64,000 bases of DNA from Doryteuthis pealeii. Its lineage: Eukaryota > Mollusca > Cephalopoda > Myopsida > Loliginidae. Of the stretch, positions 1-11,009 are shown piece after piece. The stretch spans positions 70,093,461-70,157,460 of the forward strand of contig CM042150.1 in assembly GCA_023376005.1 (NCBI GenBank). The letters are read 5' to 3'. Numbering within the stretch: position 1 is the first letter of the stretch; each line of letters starts with the position of its first letter. A model generated the notes under the pieces. The model made no database searches, was not told the origin of the DNA, and worked only from the letters and a program-made list of their open reading frames with translations. Made by a program: the position numbers and the translations under genes.

Positions 1-337
1 AATGCCGTTTTCTTTTGCAAGTTTGTTTACTATTTATAATATTTGTACATATTATATTCACAGGTGATATAGATAGTAAACTATGATAGGTAAAACAATT
101 TATTCTCTTAACTAATAACCTTTGCTTAGGTATAGTTTTAAAAAAAAGTTACAACAAGGTCACGCCTAAAAACAAAGTAATCTTCGGCATTTAAAAATGT
201 ATCTCGTCTAATGAACGACCTCTCGTTTTTGAAGTGAAAGATTAGACTCAAAAAGTCGTTCATTACATACATACATACATACATCATACAACAACAAAAA
301 ATGATAGATAGATAGATAAATAGATATGAATACACTG

Positions 338-379
<42 letters not shown>

Positions 380-615
380 AAGAATCTACATGTCTCTTAT
401 TCCTTGTCAAATGAATGTTTCTGGTATGATCCGGCCCGTTAACTTGCTATGCAAAGCTGCATCATCCAGTCCTCTTAATGTACAGCCACTGCATGACGCA
501 GTTGCCTTTCACAGCAATATATTGGTCCATTTGCCGTGCCCTCTGCAATAAAACCAACATGATGTAATGTCAAGGATCGAGAATGGCTTTTGAGAAGCCA
601 TAGATCTTTTCTAGG
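1..615. other. Unassigned sequence with tetranucleotide repeats
   Basis: No gene is recognised. The stretch holds a (TACA)n run near 263-285 and a (GATA)n run near 303-378. The remainder up to about 615 is unique-looking within the window and codes for nothing recognisable on either strand. It ends where the 4.6 kb tandem block begins. Confidence 0.5.
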
Positions 616-891
616 CCTGTTGGCAGGATCAAACTGGAGAATCAACAAGTGTGAAATGACAAAATGGACCAGAGGGATTGGAAAATTGTTCAAACGTCTG
701 CAGAGAACTCACTACTTTTGTATTCTTTAAAAATAGAATCGTTCGAAAATGGAATCAAGGGAAATAAATTATTAAACATTGTCCGTTTCGTGTGACATGA
801 CAAATTAATGTGGGTCAAAAAGGCCAGTTGGAAAATCTCAAGGTAGTCTTCCCAAAAGAGGAAGAAAAGAGGACGAAAGAAATTCACCAAA

Positions 892-893
<2 letters not shown>

Positions 894-952
<59 letters not shown>

Positions 953-1050
953 TGCTATATTTATAAATGAAGACTTCTGAATATCGTGATAGACCATATA
1001 GTGTCACAGAGCTTGGTGACTGTCAGTTTTCTAGTCAATAAGATCACGCA

Positions 1051-1096
<46 letters not shown>
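894..1096. repeat. (AT)n and (GT)n microsatellites, copy 1
   Basis: An alternating AT run lies at about 894-949 and a GT run at about 1,057-1,096. The matching runs in the second block are at about 5,497-5,551 and 5,657-5,698, with slightly different lengths and interruptions. Confidence 0.9.
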
Positions 1097-1098
<2 letters not shown>

Positions 1099-1308
1099 CA
1101 AATAATACTTATTGAATGTGATGAATAAGAGACGTTATATTATTTTTCTATTCCCCAATTCCTGTGTCCTGAGAACACTTCGACCATTCTTCAACCCACA
1201 ACCAACATTTGTAAATAAATCACTATCATTGGGGATTTTAAGTAGAATCGATTATTTGAGTGCCTGATACATCATGTTGAGTGTAGTTACGATGAATGTA
1301 TTTAGTAT

Positions 1309-1542
1309 GAGGGCTTTAGCTCCGTCGGTAGAGCGCCCGCCTCGGAATCGCAAGGATCCGGGTTCGATACCGGTCCCCACCAACTCAGAGCATGATCTGT
1401 GCGGTAAGTTGGGAGCCAGTGTGGCGCTCAACATCAACAAGAAAACAATCGTCCTGGTCTAGCTCTAGCGAAAAGGGTATTGACTCCCTCGCCGTCCGAC
1501 TGATACCGACAAAAGCCACTCCGCCAAATTTACTTACTTTAT
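1309..1542 (+). repeat. tRNA-derived SINE (copy 1)
   Basis: The head resembles a tRNA gene: an A-box-like TTAGCTCCGTCGGTAGAGCG and a B box GGGTTCGATACC, followed by a unique tail containing CAGAGCATGATCTGTGCGG and ending near TTACTTACTTTATGAG. The family layout (Pol III head plus body) is that of molluscan and cephalopod tRNA-SINEs. A diverged member of the same family lies at 26,024-26,272, which shows it is dispersed. It is not a functional tRNA, because no acceptor stem closes. Confidence 0.85.
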
Positions 1543-1851
1543 GAGAGGGTTAGCAGATGAAAACTAGCTAAGAAATGCATTTGGAAAAATGAAAATTTAC
1601 CAATCCATATTCCTACTTGTCTTTTTGTGTTTTAAGCGCAGTGTCAAATTGTATTTTTGTATTTTGCAATAAATAAAACGGGTTGAGGTGCTGGGTTCTG
1701 TCAGGCAGAAATTATAAAATTGCATATGGTCCAAACATCATAATTTGACCATTTTCTGGCTACCATGAAGGACAGCAATGAGAAATATGTGTAAATATCT
1801 TTTACCTTGGAAATTGTTTTTTATTATATCAAATAATTAATAAATACCGAA

Positions 1852-1909
<58 letters not shown>
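1852..1909. repeat. (AT)n microsatellite 3' of LINE copy 1
   Basis: A near-pure AT run lies between the SINE tail region and the 3' end of the minus-strand LINE. Its counterpart in the second block is at about 6,462-6,523. Confidence 0.9.
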
Positions 1910-1910
<1 letters not shown>

Positions 1911-1984
1911 ATAATATAGTGTGGTATATTTATAAGTAAATAGTGTTAAAATCGTGGAGAGAGCATGTATATTTGAATTAGGGT

Positions 1985-4610
1985 CATTTTGCCATCACGC
2001 AGCTGACCGTAAAAGAGTTGCTTTTGGCAATCTAGCATTACTCATACGTACAACATGACCTGTCCAACGCATTTGAGCCGTTATGATAAGAGTTTCAATG
2101 CTTGAGCATCCTGCCCTTGCAAGGACTTCTGTGTTAGGTGTGTTGGAATTCCACTTGATGTTTAGAATGCGTCTCAAACATTCCTGATGAAAGTGTTCAA
2201 GAATTTTCAAATGTCTTCTAAACAATGTCCATGTTTCCGAGGAGTACAATAGAATACTCAACACGCAGGACCTATAAACATTCAATTTTGTTTTATGGGT
2301 AATGTCGGTACTAGATCATAACCGTTTTTCGAGCGTTCCATAGGCCACAGATGCCTTCTTGATGCGCCGGTGAATCTCAGCATCCAAAGATCCATCACAA
2401 GTTAGTGTATTTTCCAAGTATGTGAAAGACTCAACAACATCCAGACAAGTACCATGAATGGCTATTGTTGGTTTGATATATGGTTCACCTTTTACGGGGG
2501 TGAACATTACTTTTGTCTTTGTCAAGCTTATTTTTAATCCAAAAGCAGAGCACGAGGCAGCAAAAAGGTTCACAATATCTTGAACATCCTCCTCAGTGTG
2601 AGCCAGAAAGTCAACATCATCGGCATAAATCTGATAAGCGTATAGGATGTCTTTGATTTGAAGTTAAATCTTCTCAAGTAAAAACTCTTCCTGTGGTTCT
2701 AAATTCTAAGAGGATGCCTTTCTCACAATGTTGGGATGCATGAGATAATATTACAGAAAAGAATATTGAGAATAGTGTTGGGGCCAAGACATCTCCCTGC
2801 TTAACCCCGTTATCTATAGGTATTTCATCCGACAATCTACCACTCATGACAATTCTAGCTTTCATACCATTGTGCAACCGCTTGAGTACATTCACAAATA
2901 CGGTGGGCACCAACTTTACCCAACATAGTCCAAAGTGCATCCCTGTTGACTGTATCAAAGCTTTCGTCAAATCGACAAAAACCTGATACAGGGGACCCGT
3001 TGCTCAATATACTTCTCTTGTACTTGCTAGCCGAAAATATCATGTCGTTTGTTCCTCTGTCAGACCTAAAACCACTTTGTGATTCAGGAATGACTACGGG
3101 CAAATGTAAAAAAGCAATCGATTCAACAAGATTCTTGAGAGAACCTTGCTAACAGCACTCAGAAGTGTGATTCCACGCTAGTTATCACAACTACCTTATC
3201 TCCTTTGCCCTTATATAAACACACCAAAACATCATCAACCCATTCATTTGGTAGAGGAGAACCATTCCAACATTGAGTTAGGAGATCAAACAGAGCAAGA
3301 TTGACATTAAAACTGTTTAGCTTCAACAGTTCCACTAGAAGCCCATCCAAACCTGGCGCCCTACCAGAATTAATTTGTTTGATAGCCATTTCAAATTCTG
3401 TAAAGTTGGTAAATGGTCCATCTCATATTGGTCTCCTGTTGAGGAAGACTCTGCAGAACGCCAGCACTGACTACTGAAGGGTTATTAAATAAATCCGAGA
3501 GTGTTGTTGCCATCGTTGAAGGATTTTTTCGGGTTCTTTAATCAAGGTGATGTTGTCTTTTGACCTTAGCGGAGCAATGGAAGAAGTTAATGGACCGAAA
3601 ACTGTACGCATGAGGCTATAGAACAGTTTTAGGTCCTTTTTATTAAAGGCCTTCTGGATTTCAGAGGAGATATTAGACCACATCTCATTTTTCATCCTCT
3701 TATTTCACGCTGTAATAGCTGCTTAAACTCACTATATTTCTTCAGGTAGACAGTCTGAGATATGACTTACTATGAAGTGTACTTATAAAATAAGTTCTTT
3801 TCTTTTCAAGTAATTGACTTATGGCAACTACATTGTCATCAAACCAGTCTTGATGTTTCCTGACTCTGAAACCAGAACAGCTGCACCAGTGAAATAAACT
3901 TGGTCTCTAAAGTTATCCCATGTGCCATTAAACTCCAGACTGTCAAGATGTTTAATCAGTCTTCTTTTCACTTCCATTTGCTTGACCTTGTTTAAATCTA
4001 GCACCTTGGTGTTTTACTCCAGGCATGCGAGTCTTTTTTCGAACACGGAGTTTAAATTTACCTCGCACTAAACTGTGATCTGTGTCGCACTCTACACTAC
4101 GCATAACACGCACATTACAGACATCACTAATATCACGGCGACGAGTTATGATGAAATCAATCATATGGCCATGTTTTGATCTTGTGGGTCCAAGTAATTT
4201 TATGGATAAGTTTTTGACGGAAAAGAGTATTACAAATGGTTAAATTGGGCTCAGAACAGAACTCAAGTAGTTTCAGTCCATTCAGATTTACCCACAATAC
4301 CATAACGACCAAGTGCATTCCATATCTCAAATTCTGCCAACGCGTGCATTAAAAATCTCCGAGTATAATCAACTTCTCCTCCTTTGGTGTAGAGACAATA
4401 GCAGTGGCTTACCAACCAAAGAGTTTATAGCCCGTTGATAGTTCTGTCAACTGATCTTCATCTGACAATCGGTTTCCGATAGAGCAGCAATATCAATCTG
4501 TAATCTCTGAACTTCCTTTGTCACAAGTGCTGTTCTTCTTTCCGGGCGATCTGAATAATTACGGTCTAACAAAGTTAATATACACATATACATACATACA
4601 TACACCCATA
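1985..4610 (-). mobile_element. Non-LTR retrotransposon (EEP endonuclease + RT), copy 1, broken
   Basis: The minus-strand fragments read, from high to low coordinates, as an EEP-type endonuclease (SDRPERRTALVTKEVQRL, then DIAALSET), its C-terminal part (MIDFIITRRRD, CDTDHSLVRGK), a reverse transcriptase (NSGRAPGLDGLLVELLK, NGVKQGDVLAPTLFS), and the typical tail (LLYSSETWTLFRRHLKILEHF, MRWTGHVVRM). The order and motifs match the LINE type whose endonuclease is annotated as craniofacial development protein 2-like. The exact clade (RTE or related) cannot be fixed by eye. The frame is broken many times by one-base indels absent from the tandem copy at 6,580-9,230. The 5' part is truncated in a TATG/AT repeat near 4,610. 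Confidence 0.9.
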
Positions 4611-4780
4611 CATATATACACATACATATATATATATGCATATATATATATATAATATATATATTCCATGAAAGATAATAATCATAATAAAGAAGAAATT
4701 TTATAATCCTAATATAGTAACAGTAGTAAAAAACAATAATATAAATAAGGAATAAAGAATAAAGATAAGAACTAGGGGCT

Positions 4781-5224
4781 ACTATTGGATATTGGGGATT
4801 TAATAACGTTATATCTGGAATTTCACTTTGTGTCTGAACTTGCTATCAGTTCATTACGTTTGTTCAGTAGTTTTCTAGAGTTCTTAAGCAATATCATCTC
4901 TATTTTTTCCTATATGCAAAGTGGGCATTTACCTTTGAAATTTGTGGCCGAGTTAGAGGTTCGGACTATTTTCCATTTAACCACCGGATCGTTGTTGGAG
5001 TTCTGAATGGACCAGTAATGCTTGGAGAATTCGTTTGGTTAGATAATGGGTTGTTTGAAGGAATGCCTGTGGGTGTAGTACCTTTGTTTAAAGGTCCGCA
5101 GTAATTCTGAGGTAGTGCATGGTGTTTCCGGATCGTTCTAGCTGATATTTGGGCTTCATATACTATGTTGCTTCCTAGACAGTTTCTATCTAAGGGCATA
5201 GTTGAGTGTATCTAACGTGGCATT
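4781..5224 (-). pseudogene. Penelope-like element C-terminus, copy 1 (cut by block junction)
   Basis: The minus strand carries the same coding sequence as 9,449-10,198, with CPLDRNCLGSNIVYEAQ-like residues (here MPLDRNCLG) and the region around TGIPSNNPLSNQTNSP. It stops at the tandem junction at 5,224, so the N-terminal half seen in the second copy is missing. Several single-base losses shift the frame. Confidence 0.75.
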
Positions 5225-5496
5225 TTGGCAGGATCAAACTGGAGAATCAACAAGTGTGAAAATGACAAAATAAGACCAGAGGGATTGGAAAATTGTTCAA
5301 ACGTCTGCAGAGACTCACTACTTTTGTATTCTTTAAAAATAGAATCGTTCGAAAATGGAATCAAGGGAAAAATTATTAAACATTGTCCGTTTCGTGTGAC
5401 ATGAAAAATTAATGTGGGTCAAAAAGGCCAGTTGGAAATCTCAAGGTAGTCTTCCAAAAAGAGGAAGAAAAGAGGACGAAAGAAATTCACCAAAGC

Positions 5497-5528
<32 letters not shown>

Positions 5529-5651
5529 TATATATATATAATATATATATTGTTTGCTATATTTATAAATGAAGACTTCTGATATCGGTGATAGACCATA
5601 TAGTGTCACAGAGCTTGGTGACTGTCAGTTTCTAGTCAATAAGATCACGCA

Positions 5652-5699
<48 letters not shown>

Positions 5700-5906
5700 C
5701 AAATAATACTTATTGAAGTGATGAATAAAGAGACGTTATATTTATTTTCTATTCCCCAATTCCTGTGTCCTGAGAACACTTCGACCATTCTTCAACCCAC
5801 AACCAACATTTGTAAATAAATCACTATCATTGGGGATTTTAAGTAGAATCGATTATTTGAGTGCCTGATACATCATGTTGAGTGTAGTTACGATGAATGT
5901 ATTTAG

Positions 5907-6142
5907 TATGAGGGCTTTAGCTCCGTCGGTAGAGCGCCCGCCTCGGAATCGCAAGGATCCGGGTTCGATACCGGTCCCCACCAACTCAGAGCATGATCTG
6001 TGCGGTAAAGTTGGGAGCCAGTGTGGCGCTCAACATCAACAAGAAAACAATCGTCCTGGTCTAGCTCTAGCGAAAAGGGTATTGACTCCCTCGCCGTCCG
6101 ACTGATACCGACAAAAGGCCACTCCGCCAAATTTACTTACTT
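5907..6142 (+). repeat. tRNA-derived SINE (copy 2)
   Basis: This is the counterpart of the SINE at 1,309-1,542 inside the second tandem block, differing by single-base indels such as GGTAAAG versus GGTAAG. It has the same A-box and B-box sequences and the same tail. Confidence 0.85.
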
Positions 6143-6460
6143 TATGAGAGGGTTAGCAGATGAAAACTAGCTAAGAAATGCATTTGGAAAAATGAAAATT
6201 TACCAATCCATATTCCTACTTGTCTTTTTGTGTTTTAAGCGCAGTGTCAAATTGTATTTTTGTATTTTGCAATAAATAAAACGGGTTGAGGTGCTGGGTT
6301 CTGTCAGGCAGAAATTATAAAATTGCATATGGTCCAAACATCATAATTTGACCATTTTCTGGCTACCATGAAGGACAGCAATGAGAAATATGTGTACAAA
6401 TATCTTTTACCTTGGAAATTGTTTTTTTATTATAATCAAATAATTAATAAATACACCGAA

Positions 6461-6513
<53 letters not shown>

Positions 6514-6579
6514 TATATATATTGATAATATAGTGTGGTATATTTATAAGTAAAATAGTGTTAAAATCGTGGAGAGAGC

Positions 6580-9230
6580 ATGTATATTTGAATTAGGGTC
6601 ATTTTGCCATCACGCAGCTGACCGTAAAGAGTTGCTTTTGGCAATCTAGCATTACTCATACGTACAACATGACCTGTCCAACGCATTTGAGCCGTTATGA
6701 TAAGAGTTTCAATGCTTGAGCATCCTGCCCTTGCAAGGACTTCTGTGTTAGGTGTGTTGGAATTCCACTTGATGTTAGAATGCGTCTCAAACATTCCTGA
6801 TGAAAAGTGTTCAAGAATTTTCAAATGTCTTCTAAACAATGTCCATGTTTCCGAGGAGTACAATAGAATACTCAACACGCAGGACCTATAAACATTCAAT
6901 TTTGTTTTATGGGTAATGTCGGTACTAGATCATAACCGTTTTTCGAGCGTTCCATAGGCCACAGATGCCTTCTTGATGCGCCGGTGAATCTCAGCATCCA
7001 AAGATCCATCACAAGTTAGTGTATTTTCCAAGTATGTGAAAGACTCAACAACATCCAGACAAGTACCATGAATGGCTATTGTTGGTTTGATATATGGTTC
7101 ACCTTTTACGGGGTGAACATTACTTTTGTCTTTGTCAAGCTTATTTTTAATCCAAAAGCAGAGCACGAGGCAGCAAAAAGGTTCACAATATCTTGAACAT
7201 CCTCCTCAGTGTGAGCCAGAAAGTCAACATCATCGGCATAAATCTGATAAGCGTATAGGATGTCTTTGATTTGAAGTTAAATCTTCTCAAGTAAAAACTC
7301 TTCCTGTGGTTCTAAATTCTAAGAGGATGCCTTTCTCACAATGTTGGGATGCATGAGATAATATTACAGAAAAGAATATTGAGAATAGTGTTGGGGCCAA
7401 GACATCTCCCTGCTTAACCCCGTTATCTATAGGTATTTCATCCGACAATCTACCACTCATGACAATTCTAGCTTTCATACCATTGTGCAACCGCTTGAGT
7501 ACATTCACAAATACCGGTGGGCACCCAACTTTACCCAACATAGTCCAAAGTGCATCCCTGTTGACTGTATCAAAAGCTTTCGTCAAATCGACAAGAACCT
7601 GATACAGGGGACCCGTTGCTCAATATACTTCTCTTGTACTTGCCTAGCCGAAAATATCATGTCGTTTGTTCCTCTGTCAGACCTAAAACCACTTTGTGAT
7701 TCAGGAATGACTACCGGGCAAATGTAAAAAAGCAATCGATTCAACAAGATTCTTGAGAGAACCTTGCTAACAGCACTCAGAAGTGTGATTCCACGCTAGT
7801 TATCACAACTACCTTTATCTCCTTTGCCCTTATATAAACACACCAAAACATCATCAACCCATTCATTTGGTAGAGGAGAACCATTCCAACATTGAGTTAG
7901 GAGATCAAACAGAGCAAGATTGACATTAAAACTGTTTAGCTTCAACAGTTCCACTAGAAGCCCATCCAAACCTGGCGCCCTACCAGAATTAATTTGTTTG
8001 ATAGCCATTTCAAATTCTGTAAAAGTTGGTAAATGGTCCATCTCATATTTGGTCTCCTGTTGAGGAAGACTCTGCAGAACGTCAGCACTGACTACTGAAG
8101 GGTTATTAAATAAATCCGAGAAGTGTTGTTGCCATCGTTGAAGGATTTTTTCGGGTTCTTTAATCAAGGTGATGTTGTCTTTTGACCTTAGCGGAGCAAT
8201 GGAAGAAGTTAATGGACCGAAAACTGTACGCATGAGGCTATAGAACAGTTTTAGGTCCTTTTTATTAAAGGCCTTCTGGATTTCAGAGGAGATATTAGAC
8301 CACATCTCATTTTTCATCCTCCTTATTTCACGCTGTAATAGCTGCTTAAACTCACTATATTTCTTCAGGGTAGACAGTCTGAGATATGACTTACTATGAA
8401 GTGTACTTATAAAATAAGTTCTTTTCTTTTCAAGTAATTGACTTATGGCAACTACATTGTCATCAAACCAGTCTTGATGTTTCCTGACTCTGAAACCAAG
8501 AACAGCTGCACCAGTGAAATAAACTTGGTCTCTAAAGTTATCCCATGTGCCATTAAACTCCAGACTGTCAAGATGTTTAATCAGTCTTTCTTTCACTTCC
8601 ATTTGCTTGACCTTGTTTAAATCTAGGCACCTTGGTGTTTTTACTCCAGGCATGCGAGTCTTTTTTCGAACACGGAGTTTAAATTTACCTCGCACTAAAC
8701 TGTGATCTGTGTCGCACTCTACACTACGCATAACACGCACATTACAGACATCACTAATATCACGGCGACGAGTTATGATGAAATCAATCATATGGCCATG
8801 TTTTGATCTTGGGTGGGTCCAAGTAATTTTATGGATAAGTTTTTGACGGAAAAGAGTATTACAAATGGTTAAATTGGGCTCAGAACAGAACTCAAGTAGT
8901 TTCAGTCCATTCAGATTTACCCCACCAATACCATAACGACCAAGTGCATTCCATATCTCAAAATTCCTGCCAACGCGTGCATTAAAAATCTCCGAGTATA
9001 ATCAACTTCTCCTCCTTTGGTGTAGAGACAATAGCAGTGGCTTACCAACCCAAAAGAGTTTATAGCCCGTTGATAGTTCTGTCAACTGATCTTCATCTGA
9101 CAATCGGGTTTCCGATAGAGCAGCAATATCAATCTGTAATCTCTGAACTTCCTTTGTCACAAGTGCTGTTCTTCTTTCCGGGCGATCTGAATAATTACGG
9201 TCTAACAAAGTTAATATACACATATACATA
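6580..9230 (-). mobile_element. Non-LTR retrotransposon (EEP endonuclease + RT), copy 2
   Basis: This is the better copy of the LINE in the first tandem block. One open frame of 331 codons (8,791-7,796) spans the end of the endonuclease (IDFIITRRRD, TDHSLVRGK), the linker, and the start of the RT (RAPGLDGLLVELLK). RT motifs continue at 7,586-7,287 (MTKAFDTVNRDALW, GVKQGDVLAPTLFS) and at 7,166-6,930, with the C-terminal part at 6,899-6,561 (ILLYSSETWTLFRRHLKILE). The N-terminal endonuclease begin (TLLDRNYSDRPERRTALV, DIAALSETRLSDEDQL) is at about 9,240-9,060, fused to a microsatellite, so the element is 5' truncated. A few frameshifts remain, so it is not autonomous as shown. Confidence 0.92.
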
Positions 9231-9448
9231 CATACATACACCCATACATATATACACATACATATATATATATGCATATATATATATATATATATATATT
9301 CCATGAAAAGATAATAATCATAATAAAAGAAAAGAAATTTTATAATCCTAATAATAGTAACAGTAGTAAAAAACAATAATATAAATAAGGAATAAAGAAT
9401 AAAGATAAGAACTAGGGGCTACTATTGGATATTGGGGATTTAATAACG

Positions 9449-10116
9449 TTATATCTGGAATTTCACTTTGTGTCTGAACTTGGCTATCAGTTCATTACGT
9501 TTGTTCAGTAGTTTTCTAGAGTTCTTAAGCAATATCATCTCTATTTTTTCCTATATGCAAAGTGGGCATTTACCTTTGAAATTTGTGGCCGAGTTAGAGG
9601 TTCGGACTATTTTCCATTTAACCACCGGATCGTTGTTGGAGTTCTGAATGGACCAGTAATGCTTGGAGAATTCCGTTTGGTTAGATAATGCGGGGTTGTT
9701 GAAGGAATGCCTGTGGGTGTAGTACCTTTGTTTAAAGGGTCCCGCAGTAATTCTGAGGTAGTGCATGGTGTTTCCCGGATCGTTTCTAGCTGATATTTGG
9801 GCTTCATATACTATGTTGCTTCCTAGACAGTTTCTATCTAAGGGGCATAGTTGAGTGTATCTAACGTGGCATTTCCCTGTGTTCAGGTTGCTGTCTCTAG
9901 TTATGATGCTATTTAAATTTGTATTGGTGTTCTCCTCTGTATTTACTTTCTTGTGATATTCATTCAATACCTTTCTGCTGTGGGCATTAATTATTCCACT
10001 CATATTGGGAGTACATGAGTAGCTAATTTTTAGGGTGTTTTTACTTAATATTTTGGTTAATGGGTTGTTTTGGTTAAAGTGTTTATTTATTAAATTCAAG
10101 AAATTTCTATCTATGC

Positions 10117-10154
<38 letters not shown>

Positions 10155-10198
10155 AAGTTGTAAACAAGGTATGTTTGGAATGGCTTTTTTGCCGACAA
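9449..10198 (-). pseudogene. Penelope-like element: linker and GIY-YIG endonuclease region
   Basis: The protein reads FLNLINKHFNQNNPLTKI, ISYSCTPNMSGIINAHSRK, then CPLDRNCLGSNIVYEAQISA, AGPFKQRYYTHRHSFNN, TEFSKHYWSI and KCPLC. This matches the C-terminal part of Penelope-like retroelement polyproteins: the linker after the RT, the cysteine motif, and the GIY-YIG nuclease core. The expected YIG is degenerate (HYLRITAGPFKQ in place of a TYIGLTEG-type motif). A TAG at 9,551-9,553 interrupts the frame just after CPLCI; the same frame then resumes through LLNKRNELIAKFRHKVKF to a TAA at 9,449-9,451. The 5' RT part is absent. It starts 130 bp from the minus-strand hammerhead motif at 10,320-10,361, consistent with PLE terminal repeats carrying such ribozymes. 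Confidence 0.85.
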
Positions 10199-10319
10199 TT
10201 TTTTGGAGAATATGTGCTTAATTGGAGTCGTACCTAATTTTGAAAATTAATTAATTAATAATGAATTAGGCGGGAATGCCTATTTAAATGTATGGCTAAA
10301 CAAATCGAGAAAAATCAAT

Positions 10320-10361
10320 CTCTGTATGTACATTTCGGCCTATTAGGCCTCATCAGCAGAG
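10320..10361 (-). ncRNA. Hammerhead ribozyme motif, type I (left palindrome arm)
   Basis: This is the exact mirror of the motif at 10,682-10,723, on the minus strand, with identical helices, CTGATGA box (10,350-10,356 on the plus strand as TCATCAG) and GAAA. It is on the same strand as, and 122 bp upstream of, the Penelope-like ORF ending at 10,198. Confidence 0.78.
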
Positions 10362-10600
10362 CTATAGATAGGAAGGCCGCCCTGTGCGTGATTTGAAACC
10401 GGACTGCCAAGCTGACAGGCCGATACCATAACCGCTACACCAAATGGACTTCTTAGATTTTACGATTTGTTTAGAGTAGGTTAATATTCCTCTTCTAGTG
10501 ACTTTTATTACACGACGATATGATATCGTCGTGTAATAAAGTCACTAGAAGAGGAATATTAACCTACTCTAAACAAATCGTAAAATCTAAGAAGTCCATT

Positions 10601-10653
10601 TGGTGTAGCGGTTATGGTATCGGCCTGTCAGCTTGGCAGTCCGGTTTCAAATC
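10601..10653 (+). promoter_or_regulatory. tRNA-like Pol III internal promoter (A box and B box)
   Basis: TGGTGTAGCGG at 10,601-10,611 fits the A-box consensus TRGYNNARNNG at every position, and GGTTTCAAATC at 10,643-10,653 is B-box-like. The spacing is about 30 bp, as in tRNA genes and SINE heads, and the intervening sequence carries CTGTCAG like an anticodon loop. The mirror copy is on the minus strand of the left arm at about 10,390-10,442. It lies 28 bp upstream of a hammerhead motif on the same strand. Confidence 0.65.
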
Positions 10654-10681
10654 ACGCACAGGGCGGCCTTCCTATCTATAG

Positions 10682-10723
10682 CTCTGCTGATGAGGCCTAA
10701 TAGGCCGAAATGTACATACAGAG
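10682..10723 (+). ncRNA. Hammerhead ribozyme motif, type I (right palindrome arm)
   Basis: All core elements of a hammerhead are present in order. Helix I is CTCTG (10,682-10,686) with CAGAG (10,719-10,723). The box is CTGATGA (10,687-10,693). Helix II is GGCCT-AAT-AGGCC (10,694-10,706). GAAA follows at 10,707-10,710. Helix III is the self-complementary ATGTACAT (10,710-10,717). The predicted cleavage site is after A 10,718 (an ATA triplet, allowed by the NUH rule). Very short, palindromic helix III is the form known from Penelope-like elements, retrozymes and the schistosome Sm-alpha SINE-like repeat, which tend to cleave as dimers. The pairing was read by hand and activity is untested. Confidence 0.78.
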
Positions 10724-10837
10724 ATTGATTTTTCTCGATTTGTTTAGCCATACATTTAAATAGGCATTCCCGCCTAATTCATTATTAATTAATTAATTTT
10801 CAAAATTAGGTACGACTCCAATTAAGCACATATTCTC

Positions 10838-10853
<16 letters not shown>

Positions 10854-10904
<51 letters not shown>

Positions 10905-11003
10905 GGGGGAGATAGAGAGAGAGAGAGATAGAGAGAGAGATAGAGAGATAGAAACAGACAGACAGACAGAGATATAGACAGAGACAGAAGGGAGACAGAC
11001 AGA
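10854..11003. repeat. Compound (AT)n-(GA)n-(GACA)n microsatellite
   Basis: A poly(A) run after the palindrome passes into AT (about 10,854-10,888), GA/GATA (about 10,889-10,955) and GACA-type repeats to about 11,003. Confidence 0.9.
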
Positions 11004-11009
11004 CAGAAG

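Larger units (their letters stand above)
620..5224. repeat. 4.6 kb tandem block, copy 1
   Basis: This block starts with TTGGCAGGATCAAACTGGAG and recurs immediately afterwards at 5,225-9,874 in the same order: AT and GT runs, a SINE, an EEP/RT LINE on the minus strand, then the end of a Penelope-like ORF. Copy 1 is shorter by about 45 bases. Most differences are one-base losses or gains inside homopolymers, with only a few substitutions. The junction cuts the Penelope-like ORF. A recent tandem duplication, or a duplicated unpolished stretch in the assembly, would both explain this. Confidence 0.9.
5225..9874. repeat. 4.6 kb tandem block, copy 2
   Basis: This is the second and better preserved copy of the block beginning at 620. 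Its LINE keeps a 331-codon open frame that copy 1 breaks into several pieces, and its Penelope-like ORF continues uninterrupted past the point where copy 1 ends. The right boundary is where the two copies diverge after GTGGCATTT, near 9,874. Confidence 0.9.
10206..10837. repeat. Near-perfect 632 bp palindrome
   Basis: The left arm 10,206-10,521 and right arm 10,523-10,837 are reverse complements around a single central base at 10,522 (CGACGATAT, G, ATATCGTCG). One homopolymer difference (TTTT at about 10,503 against AAA in the right arm) is the only mismatch I found. Each arm holds a tRNA-like head and a hammerhead ribozyme motif. The outer ends abut a Penelope-like ORF on the left and a poly(A)/AT/GA microsatellite on the right. 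It could be a real fold-back insertion or an inverted chimeric read. Confidence 0.92.

Noticed and set aside
690..1007. ORFs rich in YIYIY, HTHT, RERE or SLSL repeats across the window
   Set aside because: They are translations of AT, GT, GA and CT microsatellites.
1309..1390. Possible tRNA gene
   Set aside because: A and B boxes are present, but no acceptor stem pairs and the sequence continues into a repeated SINE body, so it is a SINE.
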